Below, one piece after another: positions 16,940 to 28,458 of a stretch of DNA of 64,000 nucleotides (position 1 is the first letter of the stretch; each line of letters opens with the position of its first letter). This stretch comes from Pseudomonadota bacterium (GTDB lineage: Bacteria; Pseudomonadota; Alphaproteobacteria; Rhodospirillales; Magnetospirillaceae). A model generated the notes under the pieces. The model did no database searches. It saw only the letters and a list, made by a program, of their open reading frames with translations, and was not told where the DNA came from. The stretch is from contig JAJXWP010000006.1 of assembly GCA_021781575.1 (NCBI GenBank), forward strand, positions 83,748-147,747. The letters are read 5' to 3'. Both the position numbers and the translations under genes were made by a program.

Positions 16940-18631
16940 TTAATATTTTAGGGTTGTCAACCTCTTAAAAAGGTTGGCCCGCGGCAATGGAGTGAAATCG
17001 CGCAACTCTCGCGATGGTCGGCCAAATAGAAATCCCTGCACATAGTTGCAGCCGCAATCGCGGCAGAAGTCCAAGGTCTCCGGCGTGTCGACCATTTCGG
17101 CGATGGTTTCCACGTTCATCCGCCGGCACAGTTCGGTCAGAGCCGACAGGAAGGCGCGGCCCTTGGCCGCCCGCTGGGCGTTCTTGACGGCCGAGCCGTC
17201 CAGTTTCACCACGTCCACGTCAAGCACCGATAGGTACTGGAACGACGCCGCGCCGGCACCGAAATCATCCAGGCAGACATGATACCCGCGCGTGCGCAGG
17301 CACTGGATGAAGTTGTTGGCCGATTCGAGGTCGCTCATGCGCGAACTCTCGGTGATCTCGAACATCAGCTTGCCTTGCGTCCAGGGATTTTCACCGAGCA
17401 TCTTCATCAAGGCGTCGACATAGCCGGGCTTGCCGATCGAATAGCCCGAAACATTGACCGCGACCCGGTATTTCGCGCTGTTGCGGGGGAATTTCGCCAG
17501 CCAGTCGACCACCTTCCGCGCCATCGCATAGTCGAATTCATGAATGAGCCCGGTTTCCTCGGCGAAGGTGATGGTCTTGAACGGCGATTCGCCCGGCCTG
17601 GCGTCGAACCGGCACAGCGCTTCATAGTGGTGGATGTCGCCGCTGCTGATGTGGATGATGGGCTGCAAGGCCACATAGAATTCCGCCAGGGCCACCACCT
17701 GCTTGAAGCTGTTGACCTCGCTCACCGCCTCGCCAACCAGCGACGACATGTTGGAGGCCAGATCCTTGATGCTGACGCCGTCGTCGTCGCGGAACTTGTT
17801 CAGCGTGTAAAGCAGGCCCTTGGCCAGATCCTCTTCACTGATGTCCTCGGTCGCCGCCATGCTCACGGTGGCCGACTCGACCCTGACCCCCTGGCCCGCC
17901 GGGTCGGCCTTGCGCGTCAGGGTCTCGATCTGCTTCACCACCTCGCCGATATTGGTTCCAGTGGCATGCATGATCGAGAACTGGCCGTCGCCGACCCTGG
18001 CGGCCGAGTCCCCCCCTACCGAGTTGGCTTTCAGGAAGTCGCCGACCGAACGGTTCAGGGCGTCGCTCGACCGCGAGTCCAGGCGCTCGTGCAGTTCCTT
18101 CATCTCGGGCATGGAGACCAGGGTTACTTCGGCGCTTTCGCCCGCCGACTGGATCTTTTTCAGCCGGTCGGCGGCCAATTCGGCGAAACTCGCCGAATCG
18201 AACAACCCGTCGTCGCCGCCGCGGGCCACGCTGAGCGCCGCCGCCTTGGCCGCCGGGCTGCATTTGCGCAGGCCGATATAAAGGTTGCCGTCGACTCCGT
18301 TCAGGCAATAGGCCGACATCGATACCCACAGCATGCCCCCGTCGGCGCCGACGACCCTCAGCGCCTGCTCCTGAATTCGTCCGGTCTTCAGGATCTGTTT
18401 CAGGGATTGGCCGACCAGGGGGATATCGGCCGGGGCGACGAGGTCGCGAAAGGACGAGCCAAGCAGTGATTCGATCGCCCGGCCAAAGAACGCCTGGGTT
18501 GCGCCGGCAGCGAAGATGACGTTGAAACTGCGATCGACTTCGAACAACAAATCGGCCCAGCAGAACGCCAGAGAAACATAGCGATCCCGTTCCGCCTTAG
18601 ATGTTTCGTTTTTTACAAAACTGTCGTTCAC
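16940..18631 (-). CDS. PAS - degenerate GGDEF - EAL protein, probable cyclic-di-GMP phosphodiesterase
   Basis: 563 residues from a GTG at 18631 with AAGGAT upstream (an in-frame TTG at 18652 is less likely). A PAS domain covers ~20-130 (ADLLFEVDRSFNVIFAAG). Next comes a GGDEF-like region in which the signature reads GDGQF (ARVGDGQFSIM), so it should not make cyclic-di-GMP. The C-terminal EAL domain has the expected residues: YEALCRF, VNVSGYS, EITES, LDDFGAG, VKLDGS, ETIAE and VQGFLFG. No membrane helix is seen, so it is cytoplasmic. It likely breaks down cyclic-di-GMP under control of the PAS sensor. The effect on the cytochrome island next to it is unknown. Confidence 0.85.
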   Translation of the reverse strand: MNDSFVKNETSKAERDRYVSLAFCWADLLFEVDRSFNVIFAAGATQAFFGRAIESLLGSSFRDLVAPADIPLVGQSLKQILKTGRIQEQALRVVGADGGMLWVSMSAYCLNGVDGNLYIGLRKCSPAAKAAALSVARGGDDGLFDSASFAELAADRLKKIQSAGESAEVTLVSMPEMKELHERLDSRSSDALNRSVGDFLKANSVGGDSAARVGDGQFSIMHATGTNIGEVVKQIETLTRKADPAGQGVRVESATVSMAATEDISEEDLAKGLLYTLNKFRDDDGVSIKDLASNMSSLVGEAVSEVNSFKQVVALAEFYVALQPIIHISSGDIHHYEALCRFDARPGESPFKTITFAEETGLIHEFDYAMARKVVDWLAKFPRNSAKYRVAVNVSGYSIGKPGYVDALMKMLGENPWTQGKLMFEITESSRMSDLESANNFIQCLRTRGYHVCLDDFGAGAASFQYLSVLDVDVVKLDGSAVKNAQRAAKGRAFLSALTELCRRMNVETIAEMVDTPETLDFCRDCGCNYVQGFLFGRPSRELRDFTPLPRANLFKRLTTLKY

Positions 18632-18752
18632 ATAGAGGATCCTTTTTTCCAATAATAGGGTGCATCGCGTCCATCTTCAGCACTATAGGAAAAAAGGCCT
18701 ATAGCGCCCGCTTCGTCCCGATGGCGGCAGGCGGTTGGCCGGCCTGGGGATT

Positions 18753-21700
18753 TTATGGCTTGAGGCCGCCCTGTCTTAGACTTCGGTCAATCCACTGCCG
18801 GGTCAATTTTTCCTGGACAGTATTCTGCCCCAGGCGCTGATGCAGCCCTTCCCAGTCCACCCGATCCAGCGGCTGATCCTGGTTGGCGCAGGTGAACACC
18901 ACCAGTTCCCGGCCGGTCAGGGGATCCTTGTGCTTCTGCAAGCATTGGGCGCAAATCTCCTTCATCATGCATTGCATTGGCGAATTGATCGAACCGATCG
19001 CCTGATGTCCGGCCGCCAGATAGGGTGCCAGCACGCCGTGGCGGGCTGTCGCCACCGCTTGCATCATGCGGTCCGAGCCGATGGCGATGATGCGGTCGAC
19101 GGCGGACATGGCGATGTCGCTCTCGCCCAGCCGCCCTTCGGCATAGGCGGTCATGGCCTCGACGATGTTGCCGCGGAAGGTCTTGTCCTGGGGCCGGTCT
19201 GGCGCCGGCGCAACGCCCCCGTCGACGCACCACACGACGATGTCTGCGGCCGCCTCGATCTCCTCGATCTTGAAGCGGTCGACCGCCGAACGGTAGCCGG
19301 CGAAGTATAGAACCTTCGAGCCCGCCTGGCGGAAAGCCTGGCCGATGGAAAACAGGACGGCGTTGCCCAGGCCGCCGCCGGCCAACAGGACGGTCCGCCC
19401 GCCGGGGGTGTCGGTGGGGCTGCCGGTCGGCCCCATCAGGACCACCGGCTCTCCCGGCCGCAGGCTGCGGCACAGGTCGGACGACCCGCCCATCTCCAGG
19501 ACGATGACCGAAACCAGGCCGGCTTGGCGATCGACCCAGGCGCCGGTCAGCGCCAGTCCCTCCATGGCCAGCGTGGTGCCGTCGCTGCGCCGTGCCAGGG
19601 TCTCGAAATTCTGCAGACGGTAGAATTGGCCGGGGGCAAAGGCCCGCGCTGCCGCCGGTGCCTCGACCACCACTTCGACGATCGCCGGGGCCAAACGTTC
19701 GACCTTGCGCACCTTTGGCCGGAACTCCGCGTTGATCCGGTCGAACAGCCGTTCCGGCGCGATCCTGGGGGGGGCCGAGCGGGCCATCGCCCGGCTGACC
19801 ACCGGATAACCCTGCTTGGCCGAAGCCATGGCCGAGACTACGTTGCCGGCGAACGACGGATGAAGGTCGCCGAAGAACGACACCGCCGACGGGTGGCCGT
19901 CGCAGGCCATCAGCACCTGCGGCTGATCCGGCTTGCTCAGCCGTTCCGGGGTGACCGGCCAGCCGTTCTCATCGATCGCCCGGAAATATTTGCCGTCCAG
20001 TTCGATGCTTCCGCCCTCACGGGCCAGGACGGTATTGGGCACGGTGCCGGCAGCGACGATCACGGCCTTCGCCGGCAGCACCGCTTCCGTGCCCTCGGCC
20101 GTCCTCACCCGCAGCCCCGCGGCATGACCGTGGCTGTCGGTCTCGACGGCGACCGGCGACAGGCCTTCGGCAAAGCGAATGCCTTCCTCCAGCGCCTTGT
20201 TGACCTCTTCATGGTTGCGGTAGGCGGGGCTGTCCACCAGCCGGCGGCGATAGGCGACGGTGGCGCCGCCCCAGCGGTCCAGCAATTCGTGCAGGCGGGG
20301 AGGGCGCTCTTCCGCCTGGGCCGCCCGCCGTTCGGCGCGGATGGCGCGGCCATGGGCGAGGAACTCGTCGGCGATGGCGGCCTCTTCCGCGGTGTAGGCC
20401 GCCCGCACCGCCGCCTCGCCACGTTCGGCGACCAAGGTCTCGTAGCGGCGCAGGAATTTTTCGACCTGGACGGGATAATAGGCCAGAGCCTCGGTGCAGG
20501 CGTCGACGGCTGTCAGGCCGCCGCCGATCACCACCACCGGCAAGCGCAGCTGAAGGCAGGCCAGGCTGTCCGCTCGTGCCGCGCCGGTCAGTTGCAGGGC
20601 CATCAGGAAATCGGAGGCCTGGCGCACGCCGCGCGCCAGGTTGTTGGCCATCGGGACGATGGTCGGCCTACCGGCTCCCATACACAGCGCCACATGGTCG
20701 AAACCCATGGCAAAGGCGTCGTCCAGGGTCAGCGTGCCGCCAAGACGCACGCCGCCGGCCATCAGGAATTCGGCGCGCCGTTCGAGCAACAGGCGGATGA
20801 TCTTGAGGAAATTCTTGTTCCAGCGGACGGTGATGCCGTATTCGGCCACGCCGCCGAACCCGGCCATGATGCGCTCGTCCAGGTCTTCGTACAGTTCGGT
20901 AACCTCGCGGATCGGGCGGAACGGGACCCGCTGTCCGTCCGGCGTCACGCCGGACAGTTCGTCGGGCAGCGGCTCGATCTTAAGGCCGTCCACCGCCACC
21001 ACCGCGTGGCCGTCGTTCATCAGGTGGTGGGCCAGGGTATAGCCGGCCGGTCCCAGCCCCACCACCAGCACGCTTCGCCCCGTCGGTGCCGCCGGATAGG
21101 GGCGACGCAGGTTGAGCGGATTCCAGCGGCTGAGCAGGCCGTAAATCTCGAAGCCCCAGGGCAGGTCGAGAACATCCTTGAGGATTCGGGTCTCCGCCTG
21201 CGGGATGTCGACCGGCGCCTTGTTGCCGTTGGTATAAATGCAGGCGGTCATGCAGTCGTTGCAGATGCGGTGGCCGGTGCCGGCCACCATGGGATTGTCG
21301 ACCACTGCGACGGCCAGAGCCGCCACGCCCAAGCCTTGCCGCTTGACCTCGTGCATCTCCGAGATGCGTTCCTCGAGCGGGCAGCCCGTCTGCGCCACGC
21401 CCAGCGCGGTGGTGGCGAAGCCGGCGCCCTGCTTGGTTCGCAGGCCTTTCGAACAGCTGTCCTTGCCCTGGTGGTGGCACAGAATGCAGTAGGTGGCTTC
21501 GTCAAGGGCGCCCGTCAGATCGGTCCCCTGGTCGGTCAGGGCGAAGCCGTCCCGGCAACGGCGCTGCTCGGCCGGAAGGAAAAACTGGGTGACGCCGTCC
21601 AGGGCGGCGGCCTCGTACGCCACCAGGCGGGACGGCTCATGCCGGGCCGGCGCCCTGAACAGACGGCCATGCCGATGGCGCCGCCTGCCGGCCGGGGAAA

Positions 21701-22223
21701 ACAGCGCCCAGGCGGCGTAGCGCGCCGCCAGGGCGAGCGAGGCCTGGTGCTCGGCCTCGTCGTCCAGCCAGGCCATGACGTGGCGGGCGAAGTCCAACTC
21801 CTCCCACTCCGCGCCGAACAGGGTGGTAAGCTCGGCCGCCAGCGCGGTGCCGTCCAAGGCGATCGCCTCCTCCGGCTTCAAGGCCTTCATGGCGCGGCGC
21901 TGGACGAACATCCGCTTGCAGGCGTAAAGCGGTGCCAGCCGATCCTGGCGCGCGGCCAGATCGGCAAGTTCGGCGGAAATGCCGAACAGGCGGCCGATGA
22001 AATCGTCGAGATGGGGGGCCAGGGCGATCAGCAGCGCCGATTCTTCGCCGGTGGCGGCGGGCGGGTTGGCGCGGGCCGCTTCCAGACGCCGGCGCAGCGG
22101 CGGATCGACCTCGGCCAGGTGATCGAGAAACGCCACTTCGACCTTCAGCAGCCCCCGGCGGGCATAGAGATCGGCGAAGCTCAAAGAAAAACCGAGCACC
22201 GGCTCGGTCAGCGCCACACCCAT
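18753..22223 (-). CDS. Large FAD/NAD(P)-dependent oxidoreductase fusion: N-terminal unknown domain, GltD/NfnB-like core, PyrK/NfnA-like C-terminus
   Basis: 1,156 residues from ATG 22223 (GGGAGGAG just upstream; ATG 22235 and GTG 22244 are alternatives). Residues ~1-240 match no family I recognise. Cys clusters CILCHHQGKDSC (~246-257) and CNDCMTAC (~322-329) look like the Fe-S ligands of the GltD N-terminus. A first Rossmann motif follows (LVVGLGPAGYTLA, ~386-398), then VVVIGGGLTAVD and an NAD(P)H-type module. From ~860 a ferredoxin-reductase domain (AFAPGQFYRLQN, LLAGGGLGNAVL) ends in a PyrK-like Fe-S motif, CMMKEICAQC...C. The layout is that of NfnA plus NfnB fused. It may couple NAD(H), NADP(H) and ferredoxin. 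Bifurcation is inferred. Confidence 0.75.
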   Translation of the reverse strand: MGVALTEPVLGFSLSFADLYARRGLLKVEVAFLDHLAEVDPPLRRRLEAARANPPAATGEESALLIALAPHLDDFIGRLFGISAELADLAARQDRLAPLYACKRMFVQRRAMKALKPEEAIALDGTALAAELTTLFGAEWEELDFARHVMAWLDDEAEHQASLALAARYAAWALFSPAGRRRHRHGRLFRAPARHEPSRLVAYEAAALDGVTQFFLPAEQRRCRDGFALTDQGTDLTGALDEATYCILCHHQGKDSCSKGLRTKQGAGFATTALGVAQTGCPLEERISEMHEVKRQGLGVAALAVAVVDNPMVAGTGHRICNDCMTACIYTNGNKAPVDIPQAETRILKDVLDLPWGFEIYGLLSRWNPLNLRRPYPAAPTGRSVLVVGLGPAGYTLAHHLMNDGHAVVAVDGLKIEPLPDELSGVTPDGQRVPFRPIREVTELYEDLDERIMAGFGGVAEYGITVRWNKNFLKIIRLLLERRAEFLMAGGVRLGGTLTLDDAFAMGFDHVALCMGAGRPTIVPMANNLARGVRQASDFLMALQLTGAARADSLACLQLRLPVVVIGGGLTAVDACTEALAYYPVQVEKFLRRYETLVAERGEAAVRAAYTAEEAAIADEFLAHGRAIRAERRAAQAEERPPRLHELLDRWGGATVAYRRRLVDSPAYRNHEEVNKALEEGIRFAEGLSPVAVETDSHGHAAGLRVRTAEGTEAVLPAKAVIVAAGTVPNTVLAREGGSIELDGKYFRAIDENGWPVTPERLSKPDQPQVLMACDGHPSAVSFFGDLHPSFAGNVVSAMASAKQGYPVVSRAMARSAPPRIAPERLFDRINAEFRPKVRKVERLAPAIVEVVVEAPAAARAFAPGQFYRLQNFETLARRSDGTTLAMEGLALTGAWVDRQAGLVSVIVLEMGGSSDLCRSLRPGEPVVLMGPTGSPTDTPGGRTVLLAGGGLGNAVLFSIGQAFRQAGSKVLYFAGYRSAVDRFKIEEIEAAADIVVWCVDGGVAPAPDRPQDKTFRGNIVEAMTAYAEGRLGESDIAMSAVDRIIAIGSDRMMQAVATARHGVLAPYLAAGHQAIGSINSPMQCMMKEICAQCLQKHKDPLTGRELVVFTCANQDQPLDRVDWEGLHQRLGQNTVQEKLTRQWIDRSLRQGGLKP

Positions 22224-22305
22224 GTCTCCTCCCATGAATTCCACTTCACTGGACCGTGGTTCGGCCCCCCTTTTCCGGGAACTGCCGCGTTACAACGTAT
22301 AAGGT

Positions 22306-23355
22306 ATGCGCGAGGAAACTTTTCCAGATCCTTCGGAGTACCGGCGCGGTGTCGGCCTGTGGCTGCTGACCCTGGCCGGCATGGTGTTCGTCATGGTCGT
22401 GCTGGGCGGCCTGACCCGCCTGACCGGCTCGGGATTGTCCATGGTCCAGTGGCAGCCGTTGACGATGCTGCCGCCGCTGACCGACCAGGCGTGGCACGAA
22501 TCCTTCGCCAGGTACCAGGCGTCTCCGCAGTATCACCTGGTCAACGCCGGCATGACCCTGGCCGGTTTCAAGGGCATCTTCTGGCTGGAATATGTGCATC
22601 GGCTGTGGGGCCGGCTGATCGGGCTGGTCTTCCTGGTGCCGTTCCTCTTCTTCCTGGCCGGGCGCCGCATCACCCGGCGCGAAGCGCCGCGGCTCGCCCT
22701 GCTTTTCCTTCTGGGCGGCGCCCAGGGGGCGCTCGGCTGGTTCATGGTCAAGAGCGGCCTGGTGGACCGCCCGGAGGTCAGCCATTACCGTTTGGCCGCC
22801 CATCTGGTCACGGCGCTGGTCATCTATGGCGCGCTCCTTTGGTCGGCTTTCGACTTCCTCCGCACTCCGCTCCCCCGCCAGGGCGGCGCGGCCGGCTGGC
22901 TGCGGCCGCCGCTGTTCGGCCTGCTCGCCCTGGTCTGCACCACCATCCCGGCCGGCGCGCTGGTGGCCGGGCTGCATGCCGGGCTGATCTACAACACCTT
23001 TCCGCTGATGAACGGCCAGCTGCTGCCGCCCGAGGCGCTGAACCTGTCGCCCTTGTGGCGAAACGCCTTGGACAACCTGGCCCTGGTGCAGTTCGATCAT
23101 CGTCTGCTGGCGGTGCTGACCTGGAGCGCCTCGGTGGGGTTCTGGCTATGGTCGCGGCGCCGGCCGCTGCCGCCGCAGGCCCGCCTGGCCACGGCACTGG
23201 TGCCTCTGGCGGCCACCCTGCAAGCGGGGCTGGGCATCGCCACGCTGCTGATGGTCGTCCCCGTTCCCCTGGCGGTGGCCCACCAGGCCGGGGCCTTCCT
23301 GCTGTTCGGCGTGGTGCTGTGGGCGCTGCGGACTTCTTACGGCCCGGTCCGGTAA
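22306..23355 (+). CDS. ctaA: Haem A synthase (COX15/CtaA)
   Basis: 349 residues with eight membrane helices. Haem-binding histidines appear at EYVHRLWGR, HYRLAAHL, FDHRLLA and AHQAGA, the four expected positions of the two-fold repeat. The N-terminal VVLGGLTRLTGSGLSM is the family signature. The enzyme oxidises haem O to haem A for aa3-type cytochrome oxidase. It diverges from the large oxidoreductase, with only about 80 bp between the starts. Only a poorly spaced AAGG is seen as a ribosome site. Confidence 0.95.
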   Translation: MREETFPDPSEYRRGVGLWLLTLAGMVFVMVVLGGLTRLTGSGLSMVQWQPLTMLPPLTDQAWHESFARYQASPQYHLVNAGMTLAGFKGIFWLEYVHRLWGRLIGLVFLVPFLFFLAGRRITRREAPRLALLFLLGGAQGALGWFMVKSGLVDRPEVSHYRLAAHLVTALVIYGALLWSAFDFLRTPLPRQGGAAGWLRPPLFGLLALVCTTIPAGALVAGLHAGLIYNTFPLMNGQLLPPEALNLSPLWRNALDNLALVQFDHRLLAVLTWSASVGFWLWSRRRPLPPQARLATALVPLAATLQAGLGIATLLMVVPVPLAVAHQAGAFLLFGVVLWALRTSYGPVR

Positions 23356-23385
23356 TCACCGCCCCTTTCCGCCGGGATCGAACGC

Positions 23386-24933
<1,548 letters not shown>

Positions 24934-24936
24934 GGG

Positions 24937-26241
24937 GTGACCCCAGCCGCACGGCTGACCGCCGTCCTCGAACTGCTGGCCGAAATCGATGCCCAGAGCC
25001 GGCCGGCCGACTTGGTGGCCGGCGCCTATCTGAAAGCCCGGCGTTATATCGGGTCGAAGGACCGCAAAGCAATCTCCGAGCGCGTATGGGGTTGCCTGCG
25101 CCGGCGAGCCCGCCTCGATTGGTGGCTGGCCAGCCAGGACCAGCCGGCCACGCCGCGCGGCCGCCTGCTCGCCGACCTGGTGCTCCACGACCGGCTGCAG
25201 CCCGATGACATCGCCCGGCAATTCACCGGTGGGGCCCACGGCCCGGGCACGCTGGCGCCGCAGGAATGGGCCTTGCTGCAGGCGCTGAAAGGCCGCGACC
25301 TGTTTCACCATGACATGCCGGCCTGGGTGCGCGGCGAATATCCGGAATGGCTTGAGCCCAAGCTGGCCGCCGTCTTCAGCGATCGGTTGGCGGTCGAAAC
25401 GGGGGCCATGCGCGACGAAGCGCCGGTCGACCTCAGGGTCAACCGACTGAAAGCCGATCGTGCGACCGCGCAGGCTGCCTTGGCCGCCGAGGGATTGACG
25501 GCCCAGCCGACGCCGTTGTCGCCCATCGGCCTGCGGCTGCCCGCCCGGGTCATGCTGTCCGCGCAGGCGGCCTTCCGCGACGGGTTGGTCGAAGTGCAGG
25601 ACGAGGGGTCGCAGATTCTGGCCTTGTTGACCGATGCACGGCCGGGACAGGCGGTGGCCGACTATTGTGCCGGGGCCGGCGGCAAGACCCTGGCTTTGGC
25701 GGCATGCATGGACAACAAGGGCCGCCTGGTGGCCTGCGATGTCCACCAGGCCCGTGCCGAGCGCGCCAGCCAGCGGTTGCGGCGGGCCGGCGTGCACAAC
25801 GTGACCAGGCGGCTGCTGGAAGGTGATACCGACAAATGGGTGAAGCGCCAAGCCGGCAGTTTCGACCGCGTCCTGGTGGACGCCCCCTGTTCCGGTTCCG
25901 GTACCTGGCGGCGCAATCCCGACGCCAAGTGGCGCCTGACACCGCAAGGCCTTGCCGAAGTCACCGCCGTCCAGCGGCGGATTCTGGACCGCGCCGCCCG
26001 ACTGGTGCGGCCGGGCGGCCGGCTGGTCTACGCCACCTGCTCGCTCCTGGCCGAAGAGGACGAGGCCCAGGCCGAAGCCTTCCTGGCGGCTCATCCGGAC
26101 TTCACCTTGCTGTCGGTCGCCGAGTTATGGCCGGGAACGGTCGGCGGCATCTGTCCGGTGAACGGCCCCTATCTGCGGCTTACGCCGGCGGTGAACGGCA
26201 CCGACGGCTTCTTCGCCGCGGTGTTCGAGCGGCGGGCGTGA
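24937..26241 (+). CDS. rsmB: RsmB/NOP2-family rRNA (cytosine-5)-methyltransferase
   Basis: 434 residues from a GTG start 3 bp after guaB. An N-terminal NusB-like helical region is followed by the SAM site VADYCAGAGGKTLALA, then VDAPCSGSGTWRRNPD and YATCSLLAEEDE, which carry the two catalytic cysteines of the RNA m5C methyltransferases. It would methylate a cytosine in 16S rRNA (RsmB position C967 in E. coli). It could instead be another member of the family, as only the fold and motifs are visible. It shares the guaB transcript. Confidence 0.85.
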   Translation: MTPAARLTAVLELLAEIDAQSRPADLVAGAYLKARRYIGSKDRKAISERVWGCLRRRARLDWWLASQDQPATPRGRLLADLVLHDRLQPDDIARQFTGGAHGPGTLAPQEWALLQALKGRDLFHHDMPAWVRGEYPEWLEPKLAAVFSDRLAVETGAMRDEAPVDLRVNRLKADRATAQAALAAEGLTAQPTPLSPIGLRLPARVMLSAQAAFRDGLVEVQDEGSQILALLTDARPGQAVADYCAGAGGKTLALAACMDNKGRLVACDVHQARAERASQRLRRAGVHNVTRRLLEGDTDKWVKRQAGSFDRVLVDAPCSGSGTWRRNPDAKWRLTPQGLAEVTAVQRRILDRAARLVRPGGRLVYATCSLLAEEDEAQAEAFLAAHPDFTLLSVAELWPGTVGGICPVNGPYLRLTPAVNGTDGFFAAVFERRA

Positions 26242-26245
26242 ATTC

Positions 26246-26422
26246 TCACGGCCGCGGCATGCGGCCGCGGAACAGGCCGACGACCAGCGCGATGACGAAC
26301 AGGATCAGGAAGACATAAAACAAGACATGGGCGATGTTCATCGCCGCTCCGGCGATGCCGCCGAAACCGAAGACGGCGGCGATCAGGGCGATGACGAGAA
26401 AGACGGCTGCCCAATAAAGCAT
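26246..26422 (-). CDS. DUF1328/YtjA-family small membrane protein
   Basis: 58 residues, starting [20 protein letters not shown] and ending [11 protein letters not shown]. Two hydrophobic helices are separated by [17 protein letters not shown]. The MLxWAxxFLVxAxIAxxFGFxGIAxxA pattern is that of the DUF1328 (YtjA) family. GGAGG lies 7 bp before the ATG, which supports translation. It converges on rsmB (stop 4 bp away) and precedes recQ on the minus strand. The function of the family is unknown. Confidence 0.88.
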   Translation of the reverse strand: MLYWAAVFLVIALIAAVFGFGGIAGAAMNIAHVLFYVFLILFVIALVVGLFRGRMPRP

Positions 26423-26473
26423 GCGAAGCCTCCATCCAACTGGAAGAGAAACATCCAGAGGCCGGGCCGTGTT

Positions 26474-28273
26474 TCAATAAAATCTGCGGATCACCTCAAG
26501 GAACGCCGCGCCATAGCGCTCGAGTTTCGCTTTGCCGATTCCGCTCAGCAGCGCCAGTTGGGTTTCGTCCAGAGGTTTGCGGCGTGCCATTTCCAGCAAC
26601 GTCGTATCGTGAAAGATGACATAGGGTGGCACGCCGTTTTCCCGGGCGATGACCAGGCGCTCGGCCCGCAGCGCCTTGAAAAGCTCTTCGTCCGCCGGAT
26701 CGATGCCGGTCTCGGGCCGCCGGGTGGAACGCGAGGCGGCCTTTTTTCGGCCGGCGTCGCGACGCAGCGAAATGGCTTTTTCGCCGCGCAGGACCGCCCG
26801 GCAGGATTCGGTCAAAGCGAGACCGCCGTGACCCTCGATATCGACGCGCAACAGGCCGGCGGCGACCAATTGGCGGAAGATCGAGCGCCATTCGTCCTTG
26901 CCGTATTCGCGCCCAATGGCGAAGGTCGTCAGCTTGTCGTGCCCAAGATTGCGGACGCGTTCGCTGTCGCTGCCGGTCAGCACGTCGATGAGATGGCCGG
27001 CACCGAACCGCTGGCCGGTGCGGTAAACGCAGGACAAGGCCTTTTGCGCAGCCAGGGTGCCGTCGAAGCTCTCCACCGGCTCCAGGCAGGTGTCGCAATT
27101 GCCGCAGGGCAGCCCGGCGTCGCCGAAATATTCCAGCAGGACTTGGCGGCGGCAGCGGGTAGTTTCGCAATAGCCCAGCAGGGAATCGAGCTTGCGGTGC
27201 TCCAGCCGCTTCTTCGCCTCGGGCGCATCCCCATCCTCGACCATCTGGCGCAACCGGGCCACGTCCTGCATGCCGTAGACCATCCAGGCGTCGGCCGGCA
27301 AGCCGTCGCGACCGGCGCGGCCGGTCTCCTGATAATAGGCCTCGATGCTCTTCGGCAGGTCGAGATGGGCGACAAAACGCACGTCGGGCTTGTCGATGCC
27401 CATGCCGAAGGCAATGGTGGCGACCATCACCACTCCGTCCTCGTTGAGGAATCGCGCCTGGTTTTCCGACCGCACCGTCTTGTCCAGGCCGGCATGGTAC
27501 GGCAGGGCGTCGATTCCCTGGTCGCGCAGCCAAGCCGCCGTCTCGTCGACTTTGTTGCGCGACAGTCGGTAGACGATCCCGGCATCGCCGGGATGTTCCG
27601 CCTTGAGGAAAGACAGCAGCTGGTTGCGGGCGCTGCCGGCCTTGGCCGCCACGCGGTAGCGGATGTTCGGGCGGTCGAACCCGGCGACGAACCGGCGGCC
27701 GTTCTCCAGCTTCAGCTTCTCGATGATTTCGCGGCGGGTCGGGCTGTCGGCGGTGGCGGTGAGGGCAATCCTGGGGATCTCGGGAAAGCGGGTGTGCAGG
27801 GCGGCCAACTGCAGGTATTCGGGGCGAAAATCGTGGCCCCACTGGCTGACGCAATGAGCCTCGTCGATGGCGAACAGGGCCAGCTGGCAGCGTTCCAATT
27901 GGGTCAGGAAGGCATCGGTCATCAGCCGTTCGGGGGCCACATAGACGAGGTCCACAGCACCGGCCCGCATCTGCCGCTCGGTTTCCAACTGCTGGCCATA
28001 GGACTGGCTGGAGTTGAGCGCCGCCGCCCGCACGCCAAGCTGACGCAGGGCCGATACCTGGTCCTGCATCAAGGCGATCAGGGGGGACACCACGATGCCG
28101 ATGCCGGGGCGGCACAAGGCGGGGATCTGATAACAAAGCGACTTGCCGCCGCCGGTCGGCATGAGCACCAGGGCGTCGCCGCCGTCGATCACATGGCCGA
28201 TGATTTCCGCCTGGGCGCCGCGGAACCGATCATAGCCGAATACCCTGCGGAGGATTTCGTTTGGATCAGGCAT
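26474..28273 (-). CDS. recQ: ATP-dependent DNA helicase RecQ
   Basis: 599 residues. Walker A is [15 protein letters not shown], the DEAH-type box is [19 protein letters not shown], and the RecQ zinc site is [10 protein letters not shown]...CGNCDTC. The helicase C-terminal motif [10 protein letters not shown] and a C-terminal HRDC domain ([18 protein letters not shown]) complete the usual order. It unwinds DNA 3' to 5' in recombination and fork repair. Length is standard. Confidence 0.97.
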   Translation of the reverse strand: MPDPNEILRRVFGYDRFRGAQAEIIGHVIDGGDALVLMPTGGGKSLCYQIPALCRPGIGIVVSPLIALMQDQVSALRQLGVRAAALNSSQSYGQQLETERQMRAGAVDLVYVAPERLMTDAFLTQLERCQLALFAIDEAHCVSQWGHDFRPEYLQLAALHTRFPEIPRIALTATADSPTRREIIEKLKLENGRRFVAGFDRPNIRYRVAAKAGSARNQLLSFLKAEHPGDAGIVYRLSRNKVDETAAWLRDQGIDALPYHAGLDKTVRSENQARFLNEDGVVMVATIAFGMGIDKPDVRFVAHLDLPKSIEAYYQETGRAGRDGLPADAWMVYGMQDVARLRQMVEDGDAPEAKKRLEHRKLDSLLGYCETTRCRRQVLLEYFGDAGLPCGNCDTCLEPVESFDGTLAAQKALSCVYRTGQRFGAGHLIDVLTGSDSERVRNLGHDKLTTFAIGREYGKDEWRSIFRQLVAAGLLRVDIEGHGGLALTESCRAVLRGEKAISLRRDAGRKKAASRSTRRPETGIDPADEELFKALRAERLVIARENGVPPYVIFHDTTLLEMARRKPLDETQLALLSGIGKAKLERYGAAFLEVIRRFY

Positions 28274-28458
28274 GGCGAAGGTTCTATTACGGCCGGCGGT
28301 CGCCAGGCAACGTCCATCCCAAGCGTTTGTTAGGAAATCCCTGCGTTATTTCCTGACGGTCCCCCAATGATCCGCGGCCGGCGGCGGCGGGATGGAAACA
28401 GAAGCTTCCTCGGCCGCCGCCATCCAGGCTAAAGTCCAGCCGAGACGAGGGAGAGAAA

